DNA from: Burkholderiales bacterium | Lineage (GTDB): Bacteria > Pseudomonadota > Gammaproteobacteria > Burkholderiales > Burkholderiaceae_C | Assembly: GCA_026932425.1 (NCBI GenBank) | Contig: JAIXKN010000079.1 | Coordinates: forward strand, 3,409 to 47,679 | DNA: 44,271 bases | Direction: 5' to 3' | In this document: piece after piece, positions 23,665 to 35,230 of the stretch | Layout of the letters: every line of letters starts with the position of its first letter | Position numbering within the stretch: the first letter of the stretch is position 1 | Made by a program: the position numbers and the translations under genes | Notes under the pieces: model-generated | What the model was told of the DNA's origin: nothing | Databases searched by the model: none | The model's input: the letters and a program-made list of their open reading frames with translations, nothing else

Positions 23665-24489
23665 TCAGGGTGTGCGCCTGGGCCCGGCAGGCGCAGAGTC
23701 GGTGGTGGCAATCCCGCGCAGGCGCACCGCGTAACCGCCGGTGTGACGCAGGTCGGCGTATTCCAGCGGCGCATCGAGGCGCGCCGTGACCTGGGCGAGC
23801 GTGCCGACGAAGCGCTGCGCACGCAGGAGCAGCTCGTCCTCGCTGCCGCGGCCGAGCTCCAGCCGCGCGCCGCTGTCCAGCAGCACGCGCCAACTGCCGC
23901 GCGCCGAAAGCTGCAGCTGCTGGACCTGCATCTCCAGCGTGCCCAGGAGCGGCCGCAGGCGCCGGACCATCGACAGCAGCGCCGGCGCACTGCCCTCGGG
24001 CCCGCCGAGGGTCGGCAGCGACTCGTCCTCGACGTCGCCGACGTTGGCGCTGAAGACCTCGCCCTGTTCGTTGACGAGGCGGTCGTCGCGCTCGTCGTCC
24101 AGCCAGAGCGCGGCGGCACGGTGCTCCTCGATCGTCACGACGAGGCGATCCGGCCAGACGCGGCGCACGCTGGCGCGACGCACCCAGGGCACGGCCTCGA
24201 AGGCATCGCGCACCGCCGGCAGGTCGACACCGAAGAAGCTGTCGGCCAGCCGCGGCGCGACCCGGCTGCGCAGCGCCTGCGCATGCACGCGCTGCAGCTC
24301 GCCCTCGACGCGCACGCTGTGGATCCGGAACATCGGCGAACGCGACAGCCACAGCGCCAGCGCCGCCATCGCAGCGAGAACCGCAAGCCCGTAGATCGCG
24401 CTGGCCACCGCCTGCGTCAGCCGCACATCGGGCGGCAGCACCACCGGCGGCGGCGGGGTGGGCTTGCGCGTCATCCGCTTGCCGGTCAT
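23665..24489 (-). CDS. ftsQ: Cell division protein FtsQ
   Basis: The 274-residue bitopic divisome protein has a proline-rich cytosolic start ([20 protein letters not shown]) and a TM helix around residues 30-50. The POTRA domain follows (FRIHSVRVEGELQRVHA, LRSRVAPRLADSFFGVDL), then the beta domain with VWPDRLVVTIEEHRAAALW and LVNEQGEVFSANV. It links FtsA/FtsZ-side proteins to FtsB-FtsL. Its ATG shares one base with the ddlB stop (TGATG), so the start is fixed by coupling. Confidence 0.95.
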   Translation of the reverse strand: MTGKRMTRKPTPPPPVVLPPDVRLTQAVASAIYGLAVLAAMAALALWLSRSPMFRIHSVRVEGELQRVHAQALRSRVAPRLADSFFGVDLPAVRDAFEAVPWVRRASVRRVWPDRLVVTIEEHRAAALWLDDERDDRLVNEQGEVFSANVGDVEDESLPTLGGPEGSAPALLSMVRRLRPLLGTLEMQVQQLQLSARGSWRVLLDSGARLELGRGSEDELLLRAQRFVGTLAQVTARLDAPLEYADLRHTGGYAVRLRGIATTDSAPAGPRRTP

Positions 24490-25472
24490 CACGCCGCGGT
24501 CTCCCTGGCGCTGTCCAGTGTCGCCGCAGCCAGGATCTCCAGGCACAGCTGCGGATAGGAGATGCCCGCGGCCTTGGCCGACATCGGCACCAGCGAGTGC
24601 CCCGTCATGCCCGGGCTCGTATTCATCTCGAGCAGGTAGATGCGACGGTCGCGCTCGCGCAGCATCAGATCGGCCCGGCCCCAGCCGCGGCAGCCGAGCG
24701 TGCGATAGGCGGCCAGCGTCAGACGCTGCACCTCGGCCTCCTCGGCGGGCGGCAGGCCGCTCGGGACGCGATAGGCCACCTCGTCGGTGAAGTACTTGTT
24801 CTGGTAGTCGTACTGGCCCGCGGGCGCGTCGATGCGCACCACCGGCAGCGCGCGCGCCGTCGCGCCCTGCCCGAGCACCGGGCAGGTGAGCTCGATGCCC
24901 TCGATGAAGGCCTCGCACAGCACGTCGGGGTCGTAGCGGCCGGCCAGCGCCACGGCGTCCTGCATCTGCGAATAGCCCATGACCTTGGTGACGCCGATCG
25001 AGGAGCCCTCGCGCGGGGGCTTGACGATCAGCGGCAGGCCCAGTTCGTCGGGCACCGCCATCAGCCGCTCGCGCGGCGCGTCGTCGGCGGCGAACCAGCG
25101 CCACGGCGGCGTCGGCAGGCCTTCGGCTTTCCAGACGCGCTTGGTCATCACCTTGTCCATGGCGATCGCGCTGGCCATCACGCCGCTGCCGGTGTAGGGG
25201 ATGCGCAGCAGCTCGAGCGCGCCCTGCACCGTGCCGTCCTCGCCGTGGCGGCCGTGCAGCGCGATGAAGGCGCGCGCGAAGCCGCGCGCCTTCAGCTCGG
25301 CCAGCGGCTGCGCCGCCGGGTCGAAGGCCTGCGCGGCAACGCCCAGGCCGCGCAAGGCCTCGAGCACGCCCGCGCCGGACATCAGCGAGACCTCGCGCTC
25401 GGCGCTGTCGCCGCCCATCAGCACGGCCGTCAGGCCCAGCGCGGCGACATCGATGCGTACGCGGTCGTTCAT
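24489..25472 (-). CDS. ddlB: D-alanine-D-alanine ligase
   Basis: The 327-residue ATP-grasp ligase makes the D-Ala-D-Ala dipeptide used by MurF. It has [16 protein letters not shown] at the start, [14 protein letters not shown], the ATP-binding [23 protein letters not shown] of the omega loop and [14 protein letters not shown] with Mg2+ ligands near the end. Its ATG overlaps the murC stop by four bases (ATGA). A Tyr, not a Phe, lies in the omega-loop position, as expected for D-Ala rather than D-lactate specificity. Confidence 0.97.
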   Translation of the reverse strand: MNDRVRIDVAALGLTAVLMGGDSAEREVSLMSGAGVLEALRGLGVAAQAFDPAAQPLAELKARGFARAFIALHGRHGEDGTVQGALELLRIPYTGSGVMASAIAMDKVMTKRVWKAEGLPTPPWRWFAADDAPRERLMAVPDELGLPLIVKPPREGSSIGVTKVMGYSQMQDAVALAGRYDPDVLCEAFIEGIELTCPVLGQGATARALPVVRIDAPAGQYDYQNKYFTDEVAYRVPSGLPPAEEAEVQRLTLAAYRTLGCRGWGRADLMLRERDRRIYLLEMNTSPGMTGHSLVPMSAKAAGISYPQLCLEILAAATLDSARETAA

Positions 25473-26911
25473 GCGGCAGCCCCTTGCGTGCGTCCCGGGT
25501 TCGAGGTGGCGGCAGCCCCCGCTGCCGGGGCCAGCGCCTGCAGCGCGGCGCAGATGCGGCCGATCGAGCCTGCGCCCATCGTCAGCAGCACGTCGCCGCC
25601 GCGCAGCCACGCGGCCAGCGCCGCCGGCAGGTCGTCGAGACGCGGCACGCACTGCACCGCGCCGCCCCGCGCCGCCAGCGCCTGGGCAAGCGCCGCCGCG
25701 TCGGCGCCGGCGATCGGCGCCTCGCCCGCGGCGTAGACCTCGGTCAGCCAGACGGCGTCGGCCTGCGCCAGCACCTGCACGAAGTCGGCGAAGCAGTCGC
25801 GCGTGCGCGTGTAGCGGTGTGGCTGGAAGGCGAGCACGAGGCGCCGCCCGGGGAAGGCGCCGCGCGCGGCGGCGATCACCGCGGCGATCTCCACCGGATG
25901 GTGGCCGTAGTCGTCGATCAGCGTGCACGCGCCGCCGTCGGCGCACACCCACTGCCCATGCGCCTGGAAGCGCCGGCCGACGCCGGCAAAGCCCGCCAGC
26001 GCGCGCTGCACGGCGGCGTCGGGCAGGCCGAGCTCGCCGGCCACGGCGATCGCGGCAAGCGCGTTTCGCACGTTGTGCGCGCCGGAGAGGCCAAGCGTCA
26101 CCGGCAGCGGCGCGCCGCCGCGCCGCTCGGCGACGAAGCGCATGCCGCCGCCGGGCAGCGCCTGCAGGTCGCGCGCGCGCAGGTCAGCGCCCTCGTTCAG
26201 GCCGTAGCGCACGAGCGGGCGCTCGATGCGCGGCAGGATCGCCTGCACGCCCGCGTCGTCGCTGCACACCACGGCCGCGCCGTAGAAGGGCAGGCGGTGC
26301 AGGAAGTCGACGAAGGCCGCGTGCAGCCGCGGCAGGCTGTGGCCGTAGGTGTCCATGTGGTCGGCGTCGATGTTGGTGAGCACCGCCAGCACCGGCAGCA
26401 GGTGCAGGAAGGAGGCGTCGCTCTCGTCGGCCTCGACGACGATGAACTCCCCCTGCCCGAGCCGGCTGTTGCTGCCCGTGCGCGCGAGCGTGCCGCCGAT
26501 CACGAAGCTCGGGTCGATGCCCGCGGCGCTCAGCACCTCGGTGACGAGCGAGCTCGTCGTCGTCTTGCCATGGGTGCCGGCGATCGCGATGCCCTGCTGA
26601 CGGCGCATCAGCTCGGCGAGCATCTGTGCGCGGTGCACGATCGGCAGGCCCAGTGCGCGAGCGGCGACCAGCTCCGGGTTGTCGGGCGCGACCGCGGTCG
26701 AGACCACCAGCGCCTGCGCACCCGCGATGTTCGCCGCGTCGTGACCGATCGCCACGCGCAGCCCCCGGTTCTGCAGACGAGCGGTCGCGGCGCTGGCGAC
26801 GAGATCGCTGCCGCTGACGGTGTAGCCTTGCGCGTGCAGCATCTCGGCGATGCCGCTCATGCCGGCGCCGCCGATGCCGGTGAAGTGGATGTGGCGCAGC
26901 GCGTGCCTCAT
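25469..26911 (-). CDS. murC: UDP-N-acetylmuramate-L-alanine ligase MurC
   Basis: The 480-residue cytosolic Mur ligase adds L-Ala to UDP-MurNAc. It has the Rossmann start [18 protein letters not shown], the P-loop GTHGKTTT (residues 112-119), [20 protein letters not shown]-type [13 protein letters not shown] and the third-domain motifs [10 protein letters not shown] and [10 protein letters not shown]. The length is normal. The ATG overlaps the murG stop (ATGA). Genes upstream and downstream form one coupled operon. Confidence 0.98.
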   Translation of the reverse strand: MRHALRHIHFTGIGGAGMSGIAEMLHAQGYTVSGSDLVASAATARLQNRGLRVAIGHDAANIAGAQALVVSTAVAPDNPELVAARALGLPIVHRAQMLAELMRRQQGIAIAGTHGKTTTSSLVTEVLSAAGIDPSFVIGGTLARTGSNSRLGQGEFIVVEADESDASFLHLLPVLAVLTNIDADHMDTYGHSLPRLHAAFVDFLHRLPFYGAAVVCSDDAGVQAILPRIERPLVRYGLNEGADLRARDLQALPGGGMRFVAERRGGAPLPVTLGLSGAHNVRNALAAIAVAGELGLPDAAVQRALAGFAGVGRRFQAHGQWVCADGGACTLIDDYGHHPVEIAAVIAAARGAFPGRRLVLAFQPHRYTRTRDCFADFVQVLAQADAVWLTEVYAAGEAPIAGADAAALAQALAARGGAVQCVPRLDDLPAALAAWLRGGDVLLTMGAGSIGRICAALQALAPAAGAAATSNPGRTQGAAA

Positions 26912-28002
26912 GCCTGCGCCCCCGGTCGGCGTGTCTTCACCACTGCCTCGATCAGGTCGGCAACGCGCGCCGCGGCCTGCGGACGCGCCAATGCGCGCGC
27001 CTTGCACGCCATCGTCATCAGCCGCTGCCGCGTCAGCGATCGCAGCTCGCTGGCCAGTCGCTCGGCCGTCAGCTCGCCCTGCGGCAGGTGGATCGCCGCG
27101 TCGTTGGCCGCCATCCAGGCCGCGTTGTCGCGCTGGTGGCTCGTCGTCGAGACGACCAGCGGCACGAGGATCGCCGGCACGCCGGCCGCGCAGAGCTCGC
27201 TCACCGTGATCGCGCCGGCGCGGCAGATCATCAGGTCGGTGAGCGCAAGCCGCGCCGCCATGTCGTCGATGAAGGGCAGCACCTCGGCGTCGATGCCGGC
27301 CTGCCGGTAGGCGGCGGCAACCGCGGCGTGATGCGCGGCGCCCGTCTGATGCGTGAGCAGCGGCCGCTCCTGCGGCGCAAGCAGCGCGATGGCCTGCGGC
27401 AGCGTGTCGTTGAGCACCTTGGCGCCGAGGCTGCCGCCGACCACCAGCACGCGCAGCCGCCCCTGCCGCTGCGCAAGCCGCGTCTCGGGCGCTTCGACGG
27501 CCTCGATCTCGGCGCGCACCGGGTTGCCGGTGACGACCGCGTTGCGCGTCTGCTGCGCCGCCGCTCCGGGGAAGCCGAAGGCGATGCGCTCGGCCAGCGG
27601 CAGCAGCCATTTGTTCGACAGCAGCAGCGCGGCGTCGGAATTGACGAGCACGAGCGGCTTGCCCAGCGCCGCAGCCATCAGCCCGCCGGGGAAGCAGACG
27701 TAGCCGCCCATGCCGAGCACCGCGTCGGCGGCGCGCCGGCGCAGGATCCTGCGGCATTCCCAGAACGCCTTCTGCAGCCGCAGGCCGCCGGTGAACCAGC
27801 CCCACAAGCCCTTGCCGCGCAGGCCCGAGAAGCCGATCGCGTCGAGCTCGATCCCGGCCTTGGGCACGAGCGCGTTCTCCATCCCCTGCGTCGTGCCGAG
27901 CCAGCTCAGCGTCCAGCCGCGCGCGGCCATCTCGCGCGCGACGGCCAGCCCCGGGATGATGTGCCCGCCGGTGCCCGCGGCCATGATGACGAGGTGGCTC
28001 AC
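26908..28002 (-). CDS. murG: Lipid II synthase: UDP-GlcNAc transferase MurG
   Basis: The 364-residue peripheral GT-B glycosyltransferase transfers GlcNAc to lipid I on the inner face of the membrane. It has the N-terminal [17 protein letters not shown], the second loop [24 protein letters not shown] and the donor-site [20 protein letters not shown] with [15 protein letters not shown]. The ATG is at 28002. A 58-base gap separates it from ftsW, the longest break in this part of the cluster; no promoter is evident in it. Confidence 0.97.
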   Translation of the reverse strand: MSHLVIMAAGTGGHIIPGLAVAREMAARGWTLSWLGTTQGMENALVPKAGIELDAIGFSGLRGKGLWGWFTGGLRLQKAFWECRRILRRRAADAVLGMGGYVCFPGGLMAAALGKPLVLVNSDAALLLSNKWLLPLAERIAFGFPGAAAQQTRNAVVTGNPVRAEIEAVEAPETRLAQRQGRLRVLVVGGSLGAKVLNDTLPQAIALLAPQERPLLTHQTGAAHHAAVAAAYRQAGIDAEVLPFIDDMAARLALTDLMICRAGAITVSELCAAGVPAILVPLVVSTTSHQRDNAAWMAANDAAIHLPQGELTAERLASELRSLTRQRLMTMACKARALARPQAAARVADLIEAVVKTRRPGAQA

Positions 28003-28060
28003 CGGACGATCCTCCGCGCTGCGCGCTTCGGGATGAGCGCTTGGGAGCGGCCCGGCGCGC

Positions 28061-29350
28061 TCATGCGCGCCCCCCGCGCATCAGCGCCCGGTTCTCTCGA
28101 TCCACGCGCACGGCGAGGGCCAGCGCGACGAGGTTCATCAGGATCGCCGAGCCGCCGTAGCTCATCAGCGGAAGCGTCAGCCCCTTGGTCGGGAGCACGC
28201 CGAGGTTCACGCCCATGTTGATGAAGGCCTGCGCACCGATCCAGATGCCGATGCCCTGCACCATCAGGCCGGCGAAGACGCGGTCGAGCGCGATCGCCTG
28301 GCGACCGATCACGAACAGCCGCCGCGTCAGCCAGAAGAAGAGCACGATCACCGTGGCCACGCCGACGAAGCCGAGTTCCTCGCCGATCACCGCGAGCAGG
28401 AAATCGGTGTGCGCCTCGGGCAGGTAATGCAGCTTCTCGACGCTCGCCCCCAGGCCCTGGCCGAAGAGCTCGCCGCGGCCGATCGCGATCAGGCTGTGCG
28501 TGAGCTGGTAGGCCTTGCCCTGGACGTACTTCGGGTCCCAGGGGTCGAGGTAGGCGAGGATGCGCTCGCGGCGCAGGTCGTCGAAGGCGATGATGAGCGC
28601 GAAGGTCGCGACGACGACCGCGGCGATCAGGAAGAACATGCGCGCGTTGACACCGCCGAGGAAGAGGATGCCCATCGCGATCGCGGCGATCACGATGAAG
28701 GCGCCCATGTCGGGCTGACGCAGCAGCAGCAGCCCGACGAAGGCCACCGCGACGACCATCGGCCAGACCGCCTGGAAGAAGTTCTCCTTCACGTCGGGTT
28801 TGCGCACGATGTCCATCTTGCGCACCATGTAGCCGGCGGCGTACATCGCGATCGCGAGCTTGGCGAACTCCGAGGGCTGGAAGTTCATGAACCCGAGCGG
28901 AATCCAGCGACGCGAGAAGTTCACGACCTTGCCGATGCCCGGGATCAGCACCAGCACCAGCAGCGCGAGCGCGACGACGAAGGCCTTGTTCGCGTGACGC
29001 TCCCAGAAGCTGATCGGAAACTGCACGACCGCCAGCGCGCAGGCCAGGCCGATGACGATCGACAGCAGGTGGCGCGAGAGGAAGAAGGTCGGCGCGTAGC
29101 GCGCGAACTTCGGGTTGTCGGGCAGCGCGATCGACGCCGAATAGACCATCACGAGGCCGAAGACGACGAGCGCGAGCACGACCAGCACGAGCGCCTGATC
29201 GAAATCCGCAAGCCGCGCGGGCCGCAGGCTCGAGAGCTGACGGCCGTCGCGCACGGGCAGATGGCCGACGCGCTCGCGGCGCGCCTGCAGACGCTCCCGC
29301 AGCGCCTGCAGGCGCGGGAGGCGCGCAGCGCCCTGGCTTGCGGCGCTCAC
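28061..29350 (-). CDS. ftsW: Peptidoglycan glycosyltransferase FtsW (SEDS)
   Basis: This 429-residue SEDS glycosyltransferase polymerises septal lipid II together with FtsI. A cytosolic N-terminal extension of about 45 residues precedes the first helix ([20 protein letters not shown]). About ten TM segments follow, with the family blocks [32 protein letters not shown], the extracellular-loop [20 protein letters not shown] and [18 protein letters not shown] (putative catalytic Asp), and [14 protein letters not shown] 29350 overlaps the murD stop (GTGA), and no ATG is near, so a GTG start is likely. Confidence 0.95.
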   Translation of the reverse strand: MSAASQGAARLPRLQALRERLQARRERVGHLPVRDGRQLSSLRPARLADFDQALVLVVLALVVFGLVMVYSASIALPDNPKFARYAPTFFLSRHLLSIVIGLACALAVVQFPISFWERHANKAFVVALALLVLVLIPGIGKVVNFSRRWIPLGFMNFQPSEFAKLAIAMYAAGYMVRKMDIVRKPDVKENFFQAVWPMVVAVAFVGLLLLRQPDMGAFIVIAAIAMGILFLGGVNARMFFLIAAVVVATFALIIAFDDLRRERILAYLDPWDPKYVQGKAYQLTHSLIAIGRGELFGQGLGASVEKLHYLPEAHTDFLLAVIGEELGFVGVATVIVLFFWLTRRLFVIGRQAIALDRVFAGLMVQGIGIWIGAQAFINMGVNLGVLPTKGLTLPLMSYGGSAILMNLVALALAVRVDRENRALMRGGRA

Positions 29351-30975
29351 AGCACCTCCCCCCGCTCGGCGGCGAGCTCGCGCACCGCGTCGGCGAAGAC
29401 CTCGGCCCGGTGCGCGTAGTTGCGGAACATGTCCAGGCTCGCGCAGGCCGGGCTCAGCAGCACCGCGTCGCCGGCGTGCGCCTGGGCGAAGCACCAGGCG
29501 ACCGCTTCGGGCAGCGTCGCATGCCGCGCCATCGGGACGCTGCTGGCAGCGATCGCCTCGCCGATCGCCTCACCGATCGCCTCGGCATCGCGCCCGATCA
29601 GGGCGACCGCTCGCGCGTAGCGCACGAGCGGCGTGACCAGCGGCGAGAAATCCTGCCCCTTGCCCTCGCCGCCCAGGATCAGCACGAGCCGCCCGGGCGC
29701 ATGATCGGCGCCCAGGCCTTCGAGCGCGGCGACGGTGGCACCGACGTTGGTGCCCTTGCTGTCGTCGTAAACGGCCACGCCGCCGAGATCGGCAAGCCAC
29801 TGCACCCGGTGCGGCTCGCCCGCGTATTCACGCAGCCCGTGCAGCATCGGCGCAAGCGCGCATCCGATCGCGGTGGCCAGCGCCAGCGCGGCCATCGCGT
29901 TGGCGGCGTTGTGGCGCCCGCGCAGGCGCAGCGCATCGGCAGGCATCAGTCGCTGCAGGTGGATCTCCTGCGACTCGTCCCTGCGCTTCTTCGAGGCCTC
30001 CTCGGCCGGCAGCGCGCGCACGAGCCAGGCCATGTCGTTCTCGACGACGAGGCCGAAGTCGCCGGGCCGCTCGGGCGCCGAGAGCCCGAAGCCGACGACC
30101 TGTCGCTGCACGGGTGCGGGCTTGCCGCGCCCGCTTCGCGCGGGCGCCACGGATGCGGGCACCAGGGCCTGCACGCGCGCGTCGTCGCGGTTGACGACCA
30201 TCGTCGCCTGCCCGCCGAAGATCCTGGCCTTGGCCGCGACGTAGGCGTCCATGCCGCCGTGCCAGTCGAGATGGTCCTGCGTGATGTTGAGGATCGCGGC
30301 AGCACTCGGCTCGAAAGCCTGCGCATCGGCGAGCTGGAAGCTCGAGAGCTCGAGCACCCAGACTTCGGGCCACTCGGCGCGCGGCGCCTGCAGCGCCTCG
30401 GCGAGGCGGTCGAGCATCGTCGGCATGATGTTGCCGGCCACCGCGACGCGGCGCCCCGCGCGCGCAACCAGGAGGCCGGTGAGCGCGGTCGTCGTCGTCT
30501 TGCCGTTGGTGCCCGTGATCGCCAGCACCCGGGGCGCGTAGCCGGGCGCGGCCGTCGCGGGGGCCTGGCCCGGGCCGTCGTCCGCAGCGGCGGCGGCTGC
30601 CGCTGCTGCGGCATCCTCGGCTGCCGTGCGCGCCTTCAGGTCGGCCAGCGCCTGCATGAAGAGGTCGAGCTCGGCCATCACCGCGATGCCGCTCGCGCGC
30701 GCAGCCTGCAGCAGTGGCGCGATGCGCGCATCGTGCGGCGGCAGGCCCGGGCTCTTGAGGACGAGCCTGACGCCCTCGGGAACGGCGCTGCCCAGCTCGC
30801 CGGAGAAAAGGCGCACCTGCGGCAGCTCGGCGCGCAGCTCGGCCGCGTGCGGCGGCTGCTCGCGCGAATCCCAGACCTGCACCTGTGCGCCGTGCCGCGC
30901 GCACCAGCGCGCCATCGCCAGCCCCGATTCACCGAGGCCGAGCACGAGGACGGAGCAGTCGCGCAGGAAGTCCAT
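29347..30975 (-). CDS. murD: UDP-MurNAc-L-alanine-D-glutamate ligase MurD, with expanded linkers
   Basis: The 542-residue ligase adds D-Glu. Seen are [17 protein letters not shown], the P-loop GTNGKTTT (about residues 155-162), [26 protein letters not shown] and [12 protein letters not shown]. It is about 100 residues longer than E. coli MurD. One insertion lies just before the P-loop and contains ten consecutive alanines (near residue 122). Another precedes LRGRHN. A GEAI repeat lies near residue 475. All core motifs are intact, so the enzyme should be active. ATG 30975 (GAGGG four bases before) is preferred over GTG 30978. It lies 7 bases after mraY. Confidence 0.96.
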   Translation of the reverse strand: MDFLRDCSVLVLGLGESGLAMARWCARHGAQVQVWDSREQPPHAAELRAELPQVRLFSGELGSAVPEGVRLVLKSPGLPPHDARIAPLLQAARASGIAVMAELDLFMQALADLKARTAAEDAAAAAAAAAADDGPGQAPATAAPGYAPRVLAITGTNGKTTTTALTGLLVARAGRRVAVAGNIMPTMLDRLAEALQAPRAEWPEVWVLELSSFQLADAQAFEPSAAAILNITQDHLDWHGGMDAYVAAKARIFGGQATMVVNRDDARVQALVPASVAPARSGRGKPAPVQRQVVGFGLSAPERPGDFGLVVENDMAWLVRALPAEEASKKRRDESQEIHLQRLMPADALRLRGRHNAANAMAALALATAIGCALAPMLHGLREYAGEPHRVQWLADLGGVAVYDDSKGTNVGATVAALEGLGADHAPGRLVLILGGEGKGQDFSPLVTPLVRYARAVALIGRDAEAIGEAIGEAIAASSVPMARHATLPEAVAWCFAQAHAGDAVLLSPACASLDMFRNYAHRAEVFADAVRELAAERGEVL

Positions 30976-30982
30976 CACGCCC

Positions 30983-32164
30983 TCACCGCAGCTTCAGGCT
31001 CGCCAGCCCGATCAGGCACAGCAGCATCGTGATGATCCAGAAGCGCACGACGACCTGCGTCTCGGTCCAGCCCTTCTTCTCGAAATGGTGGTGCAGCGGC
31101 GCCATCAGGAAGATGCGCCGGCCCTCGCCGTACTTGCGGCGCGTGTACTTGAACCAGCCGACCTGGATCATCACCGACAGCGCCTCGGCGACGAAGACGC
31201 CGCCCATGATGCCGAGCACGATCTCCTGCCGCGTGATCACCGCGATCGTCCCGAGCGCGCCGCCGAGCGCGAGCGCGCCGACGTCGCCCATGAAGACCTG
31301 CGCCGGGTTGGCGTTGAACCAGAGGAAGGCCAGTCCCGCACCGGCCATCGCGGCACAGAACACGAGCAGCTCGCCCGCGCCCGGGATGTGCGGGAACAGG
31401 AGGTAGCGCGAGTAGTCGGCGCGGCCGACGATGTAGGCGAAGACGCCGAGCGCCGAGCCGACCATCACCACCGGCATGATCGCCAGGCCGTCCAGCCCGT
31501 CGGTGAAGTTGACCGCGTTGCTCGCGCCGACGATGACGAACCACGACAGTGCGATGAAGCCCAGCACGCCGAGCGGGTAACTGACGCTCTTGAAGAAGGG
31601 CACGAGCAGGTCGGCGCGCGGCGGCAGCTCGGTCGAGAAACCGCTGCCGACCCAGCGCAGGAAGAGCTCGAGCACGCGCACGTTGCTCGTCTCGGCGACG
31701 CTGAAGGCGAGATAGACCGCGGCGATGAGGCCGATCAGGCTCTGCCAGAAGAACTTCTCGCGGCTGCGCATGCCCTCGGGGTCCTTGTTGACGACCTTGC
31801 GCCAGTCGTCGACCCAGCCGATCGCGCCGAAGCCGAAGGTCACGAGCATCACGACCCAGACGAAGCGGTTGCCCCAGTCGAACCAGAGGATCGTCGAGAC
31901 GCCGATGCCGATCAGCACCAGCACGCCGCCCATCGTCGGCGTGTTGCGCTTGCCCAGGTGCGCCTGCACGCCGTACTCGCGGATCGGCTGGCCGATCTTC
32001 ATCTCGGTGAGGCGGCGGATCACCCAGGGCCCGAAGGCCAGGCCGATCAGCAGCGCCGTCATCGCCGCCAGCACCGAGCGGAAGGTCAGGTACTGGATCA
32101 CGCGCAGGAAGCCCAGGTGCTCCGGATAGAGCGACATCAGGTATTGCGAGAGGCTAAGCAGCAT
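30983..32164 (-). CDS. mraY: Phospho-MurNAc-pentapeptide transferase MraY
   Basis: The 393-residue polytopic enzyme transfers phospho-MurNAc-pentapeptide to undecaprenyl phosphate, forming lipid I. It has about ten TM segments. The catalytic blocks are [28 protein letters not shown] (adjacent Asp pair), [30 protein letters not shown] and [14 protein letters not shown] 32164 ([14 protein letters not shown]) overlaps the end of murF by 11 bases. The length is slightly above E. coli MraY (360), as usual in Burkholderiales. Confidence 0.98.
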   Translation of the reverse strand: MLLSLSQYLMSLYPEHLGFLRVIQYLTFRSVLAAMTALLIGLAFGPWVIRRLTEMKIGQPIREYGVQAHLGKRNTPTMGGVLVLIGIGVSTILWFDWGNRFVWVVMLVTFGFGAIGWVDDWRKVVNKDPEGMRSREKFFWQSLIGLIAAVYLAFSVAETSNVRVLELFLRWVGSGFSTELPPRADLLVPFFKSVSYPLGVLGFIALSWFVIVGASNAVNFTDGLDGLAIMPVVMVGSALGVFAYIVGRADYSRYLLFPHIPGAGELLVFCAAMAGAGLAFLWFNANPAQVFMGDVGALALGGALGTIAVITRQEIVLGIMGGVFVAEALSVMIQVGWFKYTRRKYGEGRRIFLMAPLHHHFEKKGWTETQVVVRFWIITMLLCLIGLASLKLR

Positions 32165-33644
32165 GCGCGTCCCCTCCATCCTGCCCTGGCGTCGCGCGGG
32201 CAGCCAGGCCCGAAGTGGGCGCGGCCACCGATCCGATCGCCGACCCGGACGCCTGCACCAGGGCCTGCACGACGCGCTCCATCCGCATCGAGCGCGAGCC
32301 CTTGACGAGGATCGACGCCGCTTCCGGCACCCCGGCCGGAAGCGCGGCGAGCAGCTCGTCGATCGAATCGAAGTGGCGGCCCCCACACTCGCGCGCCGCG
32401 TGCACGCTCTGCGCCCCGAAGGTCCAGACCGCCTCGATGCCGCGCGCCCTGGCGTGGCGTCCGACCTCGGCGTGGAACTGCGGCCCTTCGGCGCCGACCT
32501 CGGCCATGTCGCCGAGCAGCAGCCAGTGTGGCGCCGGCAGGCCGGCCAGCAGGTCGATCGCCGCCAGCACCGAATCGGGGTTGGCGTTGTAGCTGTCGTC
32601 GACGAGCTGCAGCGCCCGCCCCTGCCGCTGCAGCGCGATCACGCGGCTGCGTCCGGCCACCGGCGAGAAGGCCGCAAGCCCGCGTGCGATCGCCTCGTGC
32701 GGCACGCCCAGCGCCAGCGCGCAGGCGGCCGCGGCGAGCGCATTCCTCGCGTTGTGCACGCCGGCAGCGGCGACCCGGGTCTCGATGCGCGCGTCGTCGG
32801 TCTCGATCACGAGCCGCCAGACGCCACTGACGCCATCGTGCCAGTGCGCCCGGCCGCGCACCTCGGCCGCGGAGATCGACGATGCGTCGGCATCGGCGGC
32901 CAGCGCGAAGCACAGGGTGCGCCGTGCACCGGCCAGCCGGCGCCAGAGCGCGGTGCCGGGGTCGTCGAGCGGAAAGACGGCGACGCCCTCGGCGCCAAGC
33001 GCCTCGATCACGCTGCCGTTCTCGCGCGCGACCGCGTCCAGGCCCAGCAGGAACTCCTGATGCTCGCGCTGCGTGTTGTTGACGAGCGCGACGTCGGGCG
33101 CCACCCAGCGCGCGAGGGTCGCGATCTCGCCCTCGTGGTTGGTGCCGAGCTCGAGCACGCCCACGCGGTGCGCGGGCAGGTCGCGCAGGCGCAGCAGCGT
33201 CAGCGGCACGCCGATGTGGTTGTTGAGGTTGCCCTTCGTTGCCAGCGCGTCGGGGCCCAGCCAGGCGCGCAGGATCGCGGCGATCATCTGCGTCACCGTC
33301 GTCTTGCCGTTGCTGCCGGTGACCGCGACCAGCCGCGCCGCACGGTGCCGCCGCCGCCACGCCGCCGCGAGCTGCCGCAGCGCCGCGAGCGCGTCGGCCA
33401 CCTGCAGGCCGGGCAGGCCGCTGGCCGCGACCCCACGCTCGGCCAGCACCGCGGCTGCGCCGGCGGCGCGCGCCTGCGGCAGGAAGTCGTGGCCGTCGAA
33501 GCGCTCGCCGCGCAGCGCGACGAAGAGATCGCCCGGCTCGAGCGTGCGCGTGTCCGTGTGCACGCGCTCGACGCGCGTGGCGCCGTCGCCGACGAGCGTG
33601 CCGGCTCCGTCCAGCAGCGCCAGCGCCTCGTGCAGCGTCATCAT
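32154..33644 (-). CDS. murF: UDP-MurNAc-tripeptide-D-Ala-D-Ala ligase MurF
   Basis: The 496-residue ligase completes the UDP-MurNAc-pentapeptide by adding D-Ala-D-Ala. Seen are [20 protein letters not shown], the P-loop TGSNGKTT (109-116), [36 protein letters not shown] and [14 protein letters not shown] start codons at 33644 overlap the murE stop (ATGA). The protein is somewhat longer than E. coli MurF (452) because of extra residues in the C-terminal half and tail. Confidence 0.97.
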   Translation of the reverse strand: MMTLHEALALLDGAGTLVGDGATRVERVHTDTRTLEPGDLFVALRGERFDGHDFLPQARAAGAAAVLAERGVAASGLPGLQVADALAALRQLAAAWRRRHRAARLVAVTGSNGKTTVTQMIAAILRAWLGPDALATKGNLNNHIGVPLTLLRLRDLPAHRVGVLELGTNHEGEIATLARWVAPDVALVNNTQREHQEFLLGLDAVARENGSVIEALGAEGVAVFPLDDPGTALWRRLAGARRTLCFALAADADASSISAAEVRGRAHWHDGVSGVWRLVIETDDARIETRVAAAGVHNARNALAAAACALALGVPHEAIARGLAAFSPVAGRSRVIALQRQGRALQLVDDSYNANPDSVLAAIDLLAGLPAPHWLLLGDMAEVGAEGPQFHAEVGRHARARGIEAVWTFGAQSVHAARECGGRHFDSIDELLAALPAGVPEAASILVKGSRSMRMERVVQALVQASGSAIGSVAAPTSGLAARATPGQDGGDAHAA

Positions 33645-35230
33645 CGCGCCGCCTCCCCGCAGCGTCGCTGCAGCGCGGCGAGCGCAACCTGCGCATCGTC
33701 GAAGGGACGCCGGATCCCCGCGATCTCCTGCGTCGTCTCGTGGCCCTTGCCGGCCAGGAGCACGACGTCGGCGGCAGCGGCGCGCGCGATCGCATCGGCG
33801 ATCGCCTCGGCGCGGTCGACGATCACCGCCGGCGCGCGGTGCGCCCCGACCCCGTGCATGCCCGCGAGGATCTGCGCCAGGATCTCGGCGGGCACCTCGT
33901 TGCGCGGGTTGTCGCTCGTCAGCACGACCTCGTCGGCCAGGCGCTCGGCGATCGCACCCATCAGCGGGCGCTTGCTCGCATCACGGTTGCCGCCGCAGCC
34001 GAAGACGCACCACAGGCGCCCGCCGCGCGCGTCGGCCAGCGGCCGCAGCGCCTGCAGCACCTGCTCGAGCGCATCGGGCGTGTGCGCGTAGTCGACGAGC
34101 ACCGCCGGTTCGGCCGCTGCGCCGCCGGCCACCCGCTGCAGACGCCCGGGCACGGCCGGCAGGCGCGGCAGCACCGCGGCGATCTGCCGCAGCGGCAGCC
34201 CCAGCGCGCGCAGCGCGGCCGTCACCACGAGCAGGTTGCTCGCGTTGTAGTCGCCGACCAGCGGGCTTGCGACCTCGGCACTCCGATCATCGACGGCCTG
34301 CGCATCGGTTCCCTTGTCAGCGCGCGTGCCACCGGTTGGGTTCCCGGCCGCAACTGTTGCCTGCTCGTCGATTTCGAACGCCAGCCCGGCGTCGGTGTGG
34401 CGCAGCCCGCGCGCCGAAAGCCGCGCCGGGCGGTGCAGCGAGACCGTCCACAGGGCGAGCCCAAGGGCGCGGGCGCGTCCCTGCAGTTCGTCGGCCAGGA
34501 GCGCTCCCTGCGGGTCGTCGACGTTGATCACCGCGGCGCGCAGGCCGGGCCAGTCGAAGAGCATGCGCTTGGCGGTCCAGTAGGCGTCCATGTCGCCGTG
34601 GTAGTCGAGGTGGTCGCGCGTGAAGTTCGTGAACGCCGCCACCGCGATGCGCGTGCCGGCCAGGCGCTGCTCGGCCAGCCCTATCGACGAGGCCTCGATC
34701 GCGCAGGCGCGCAGGCCGCTGGCGACGAAGCCGGCCAGCGCGGCCTGCAGGCCGAGCGCATCGGGTGTCGTCAGGCCGGCGTCGGCAAGCACCGTGCCGG
34801 CCTCGCCGATGCCCAGGGTGCCGACGATGCCGGCGCGCCGCCCGAGCAGCGCCAGCGCGTGCGCGGCAAACCAGGCGCTCGAGGTCTTGCCGTTGGTGCC
34901 GGTGAACGCGAGCACATCCAGCCGCGCGCTCGGGTCGCCGTGAAACGCCGAGGCGATCGGCCCGGCGGCGGCCTTGAGCCCGGCGAGTGCCGCGATGCGC
35001 GCGTCGGTCCAGGCGTAGGCCCGCACGCCCTCGGCCTCGACGAGGCAGGCCGCCGCGCCCGCGGCCAGCGCCTGCTGCACATGGCGTCTGCCGTCGCCGC
35101 CATGGCCCGGCCAGGCGAGGAAAGCGTCGCCCGCGCGCAGGCGGCGGCTGTCGGCACACAGGCCGGTGCAGCCATGCCCCGCGATGAAATGCAGTGCAGC
35201 GGAAGGGGAATCGAGCCGCAGCAGCGCCAT
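33641..35230 (-). CDS. murE: UDP-MurNAc-dipeptide-2,6-diaminopimelate ligase MurE
   Basis: This 529-residue ligase adds the third residue of the stem peptide. Seen are CADSRRLRAGDAFLAWPG, the P-loop TGTNGKTSS (from 110), EASSIGLAEQRL, NFTRDHLDYHGDMDAYW, VDYAHTPDALEQ, FGCGGNRDASKRPLMG and TSDNPRNEVP. The DNPR motif selects meso-diaminopimelate, so the wall is of the usual Gram-negative type. The ATG shares a base with the ftsI stop (TGATG). An insertion of about 20 residues (around ATVAAGNPTGGTRADKGT) lies in the middle domain and looks like a loop. Confidence 0.97.
   Translation of the reverse strand: MALLRLDSPSAALHFIAGHGCTGLCADSRRLRAGDAFLAWPGHGGDGRRHVQQALAAGAAACLVEAEGVRAYAWTDARIAALAGLKAAAGPIASAFHGDPSARLDVLAFTGTNGKTSSAWFAAHALALLGRRAGIVGTLGIGEAGTVLADAGLTTPDALGLQAALAGFVASGLRACAIEASSIGLAEQRLAGTRIAVAAFTNFTRDHLDYHGDMDAYWTAKRMLFDWPGLRAAVINVDDPQGALLADELQGRARALGLALWTVSLHRPARLSARGLRHTDAGLAFEIDEQATVAAGNPTGGTRADKGTDAQAVDDRSAEVASPLVGDYNASNLLVVTAALRALGLPLRQIAAVLPRLPAVPGRLQRVAGGAAAEPAVLVDYAHTPDALEQVLQALRPLADARGGRLWCVFGCGGNRDASKRPLMGAIAERLADEVVLTSDNPRNEVPAEILAQILAGMHGVGAHRAPAVIVDRAEAIADAIARAAAADVVLLAGKGHETTQEIAGIRRPFDDAQVALAALQRRCGEAAR

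Noticed and set aside
22495-24558. A 687-codon plus-strand frame opposite ftsA and ftsQ
   Set aside because: It is antisense to two essential, clearly coding genes and has no motif.
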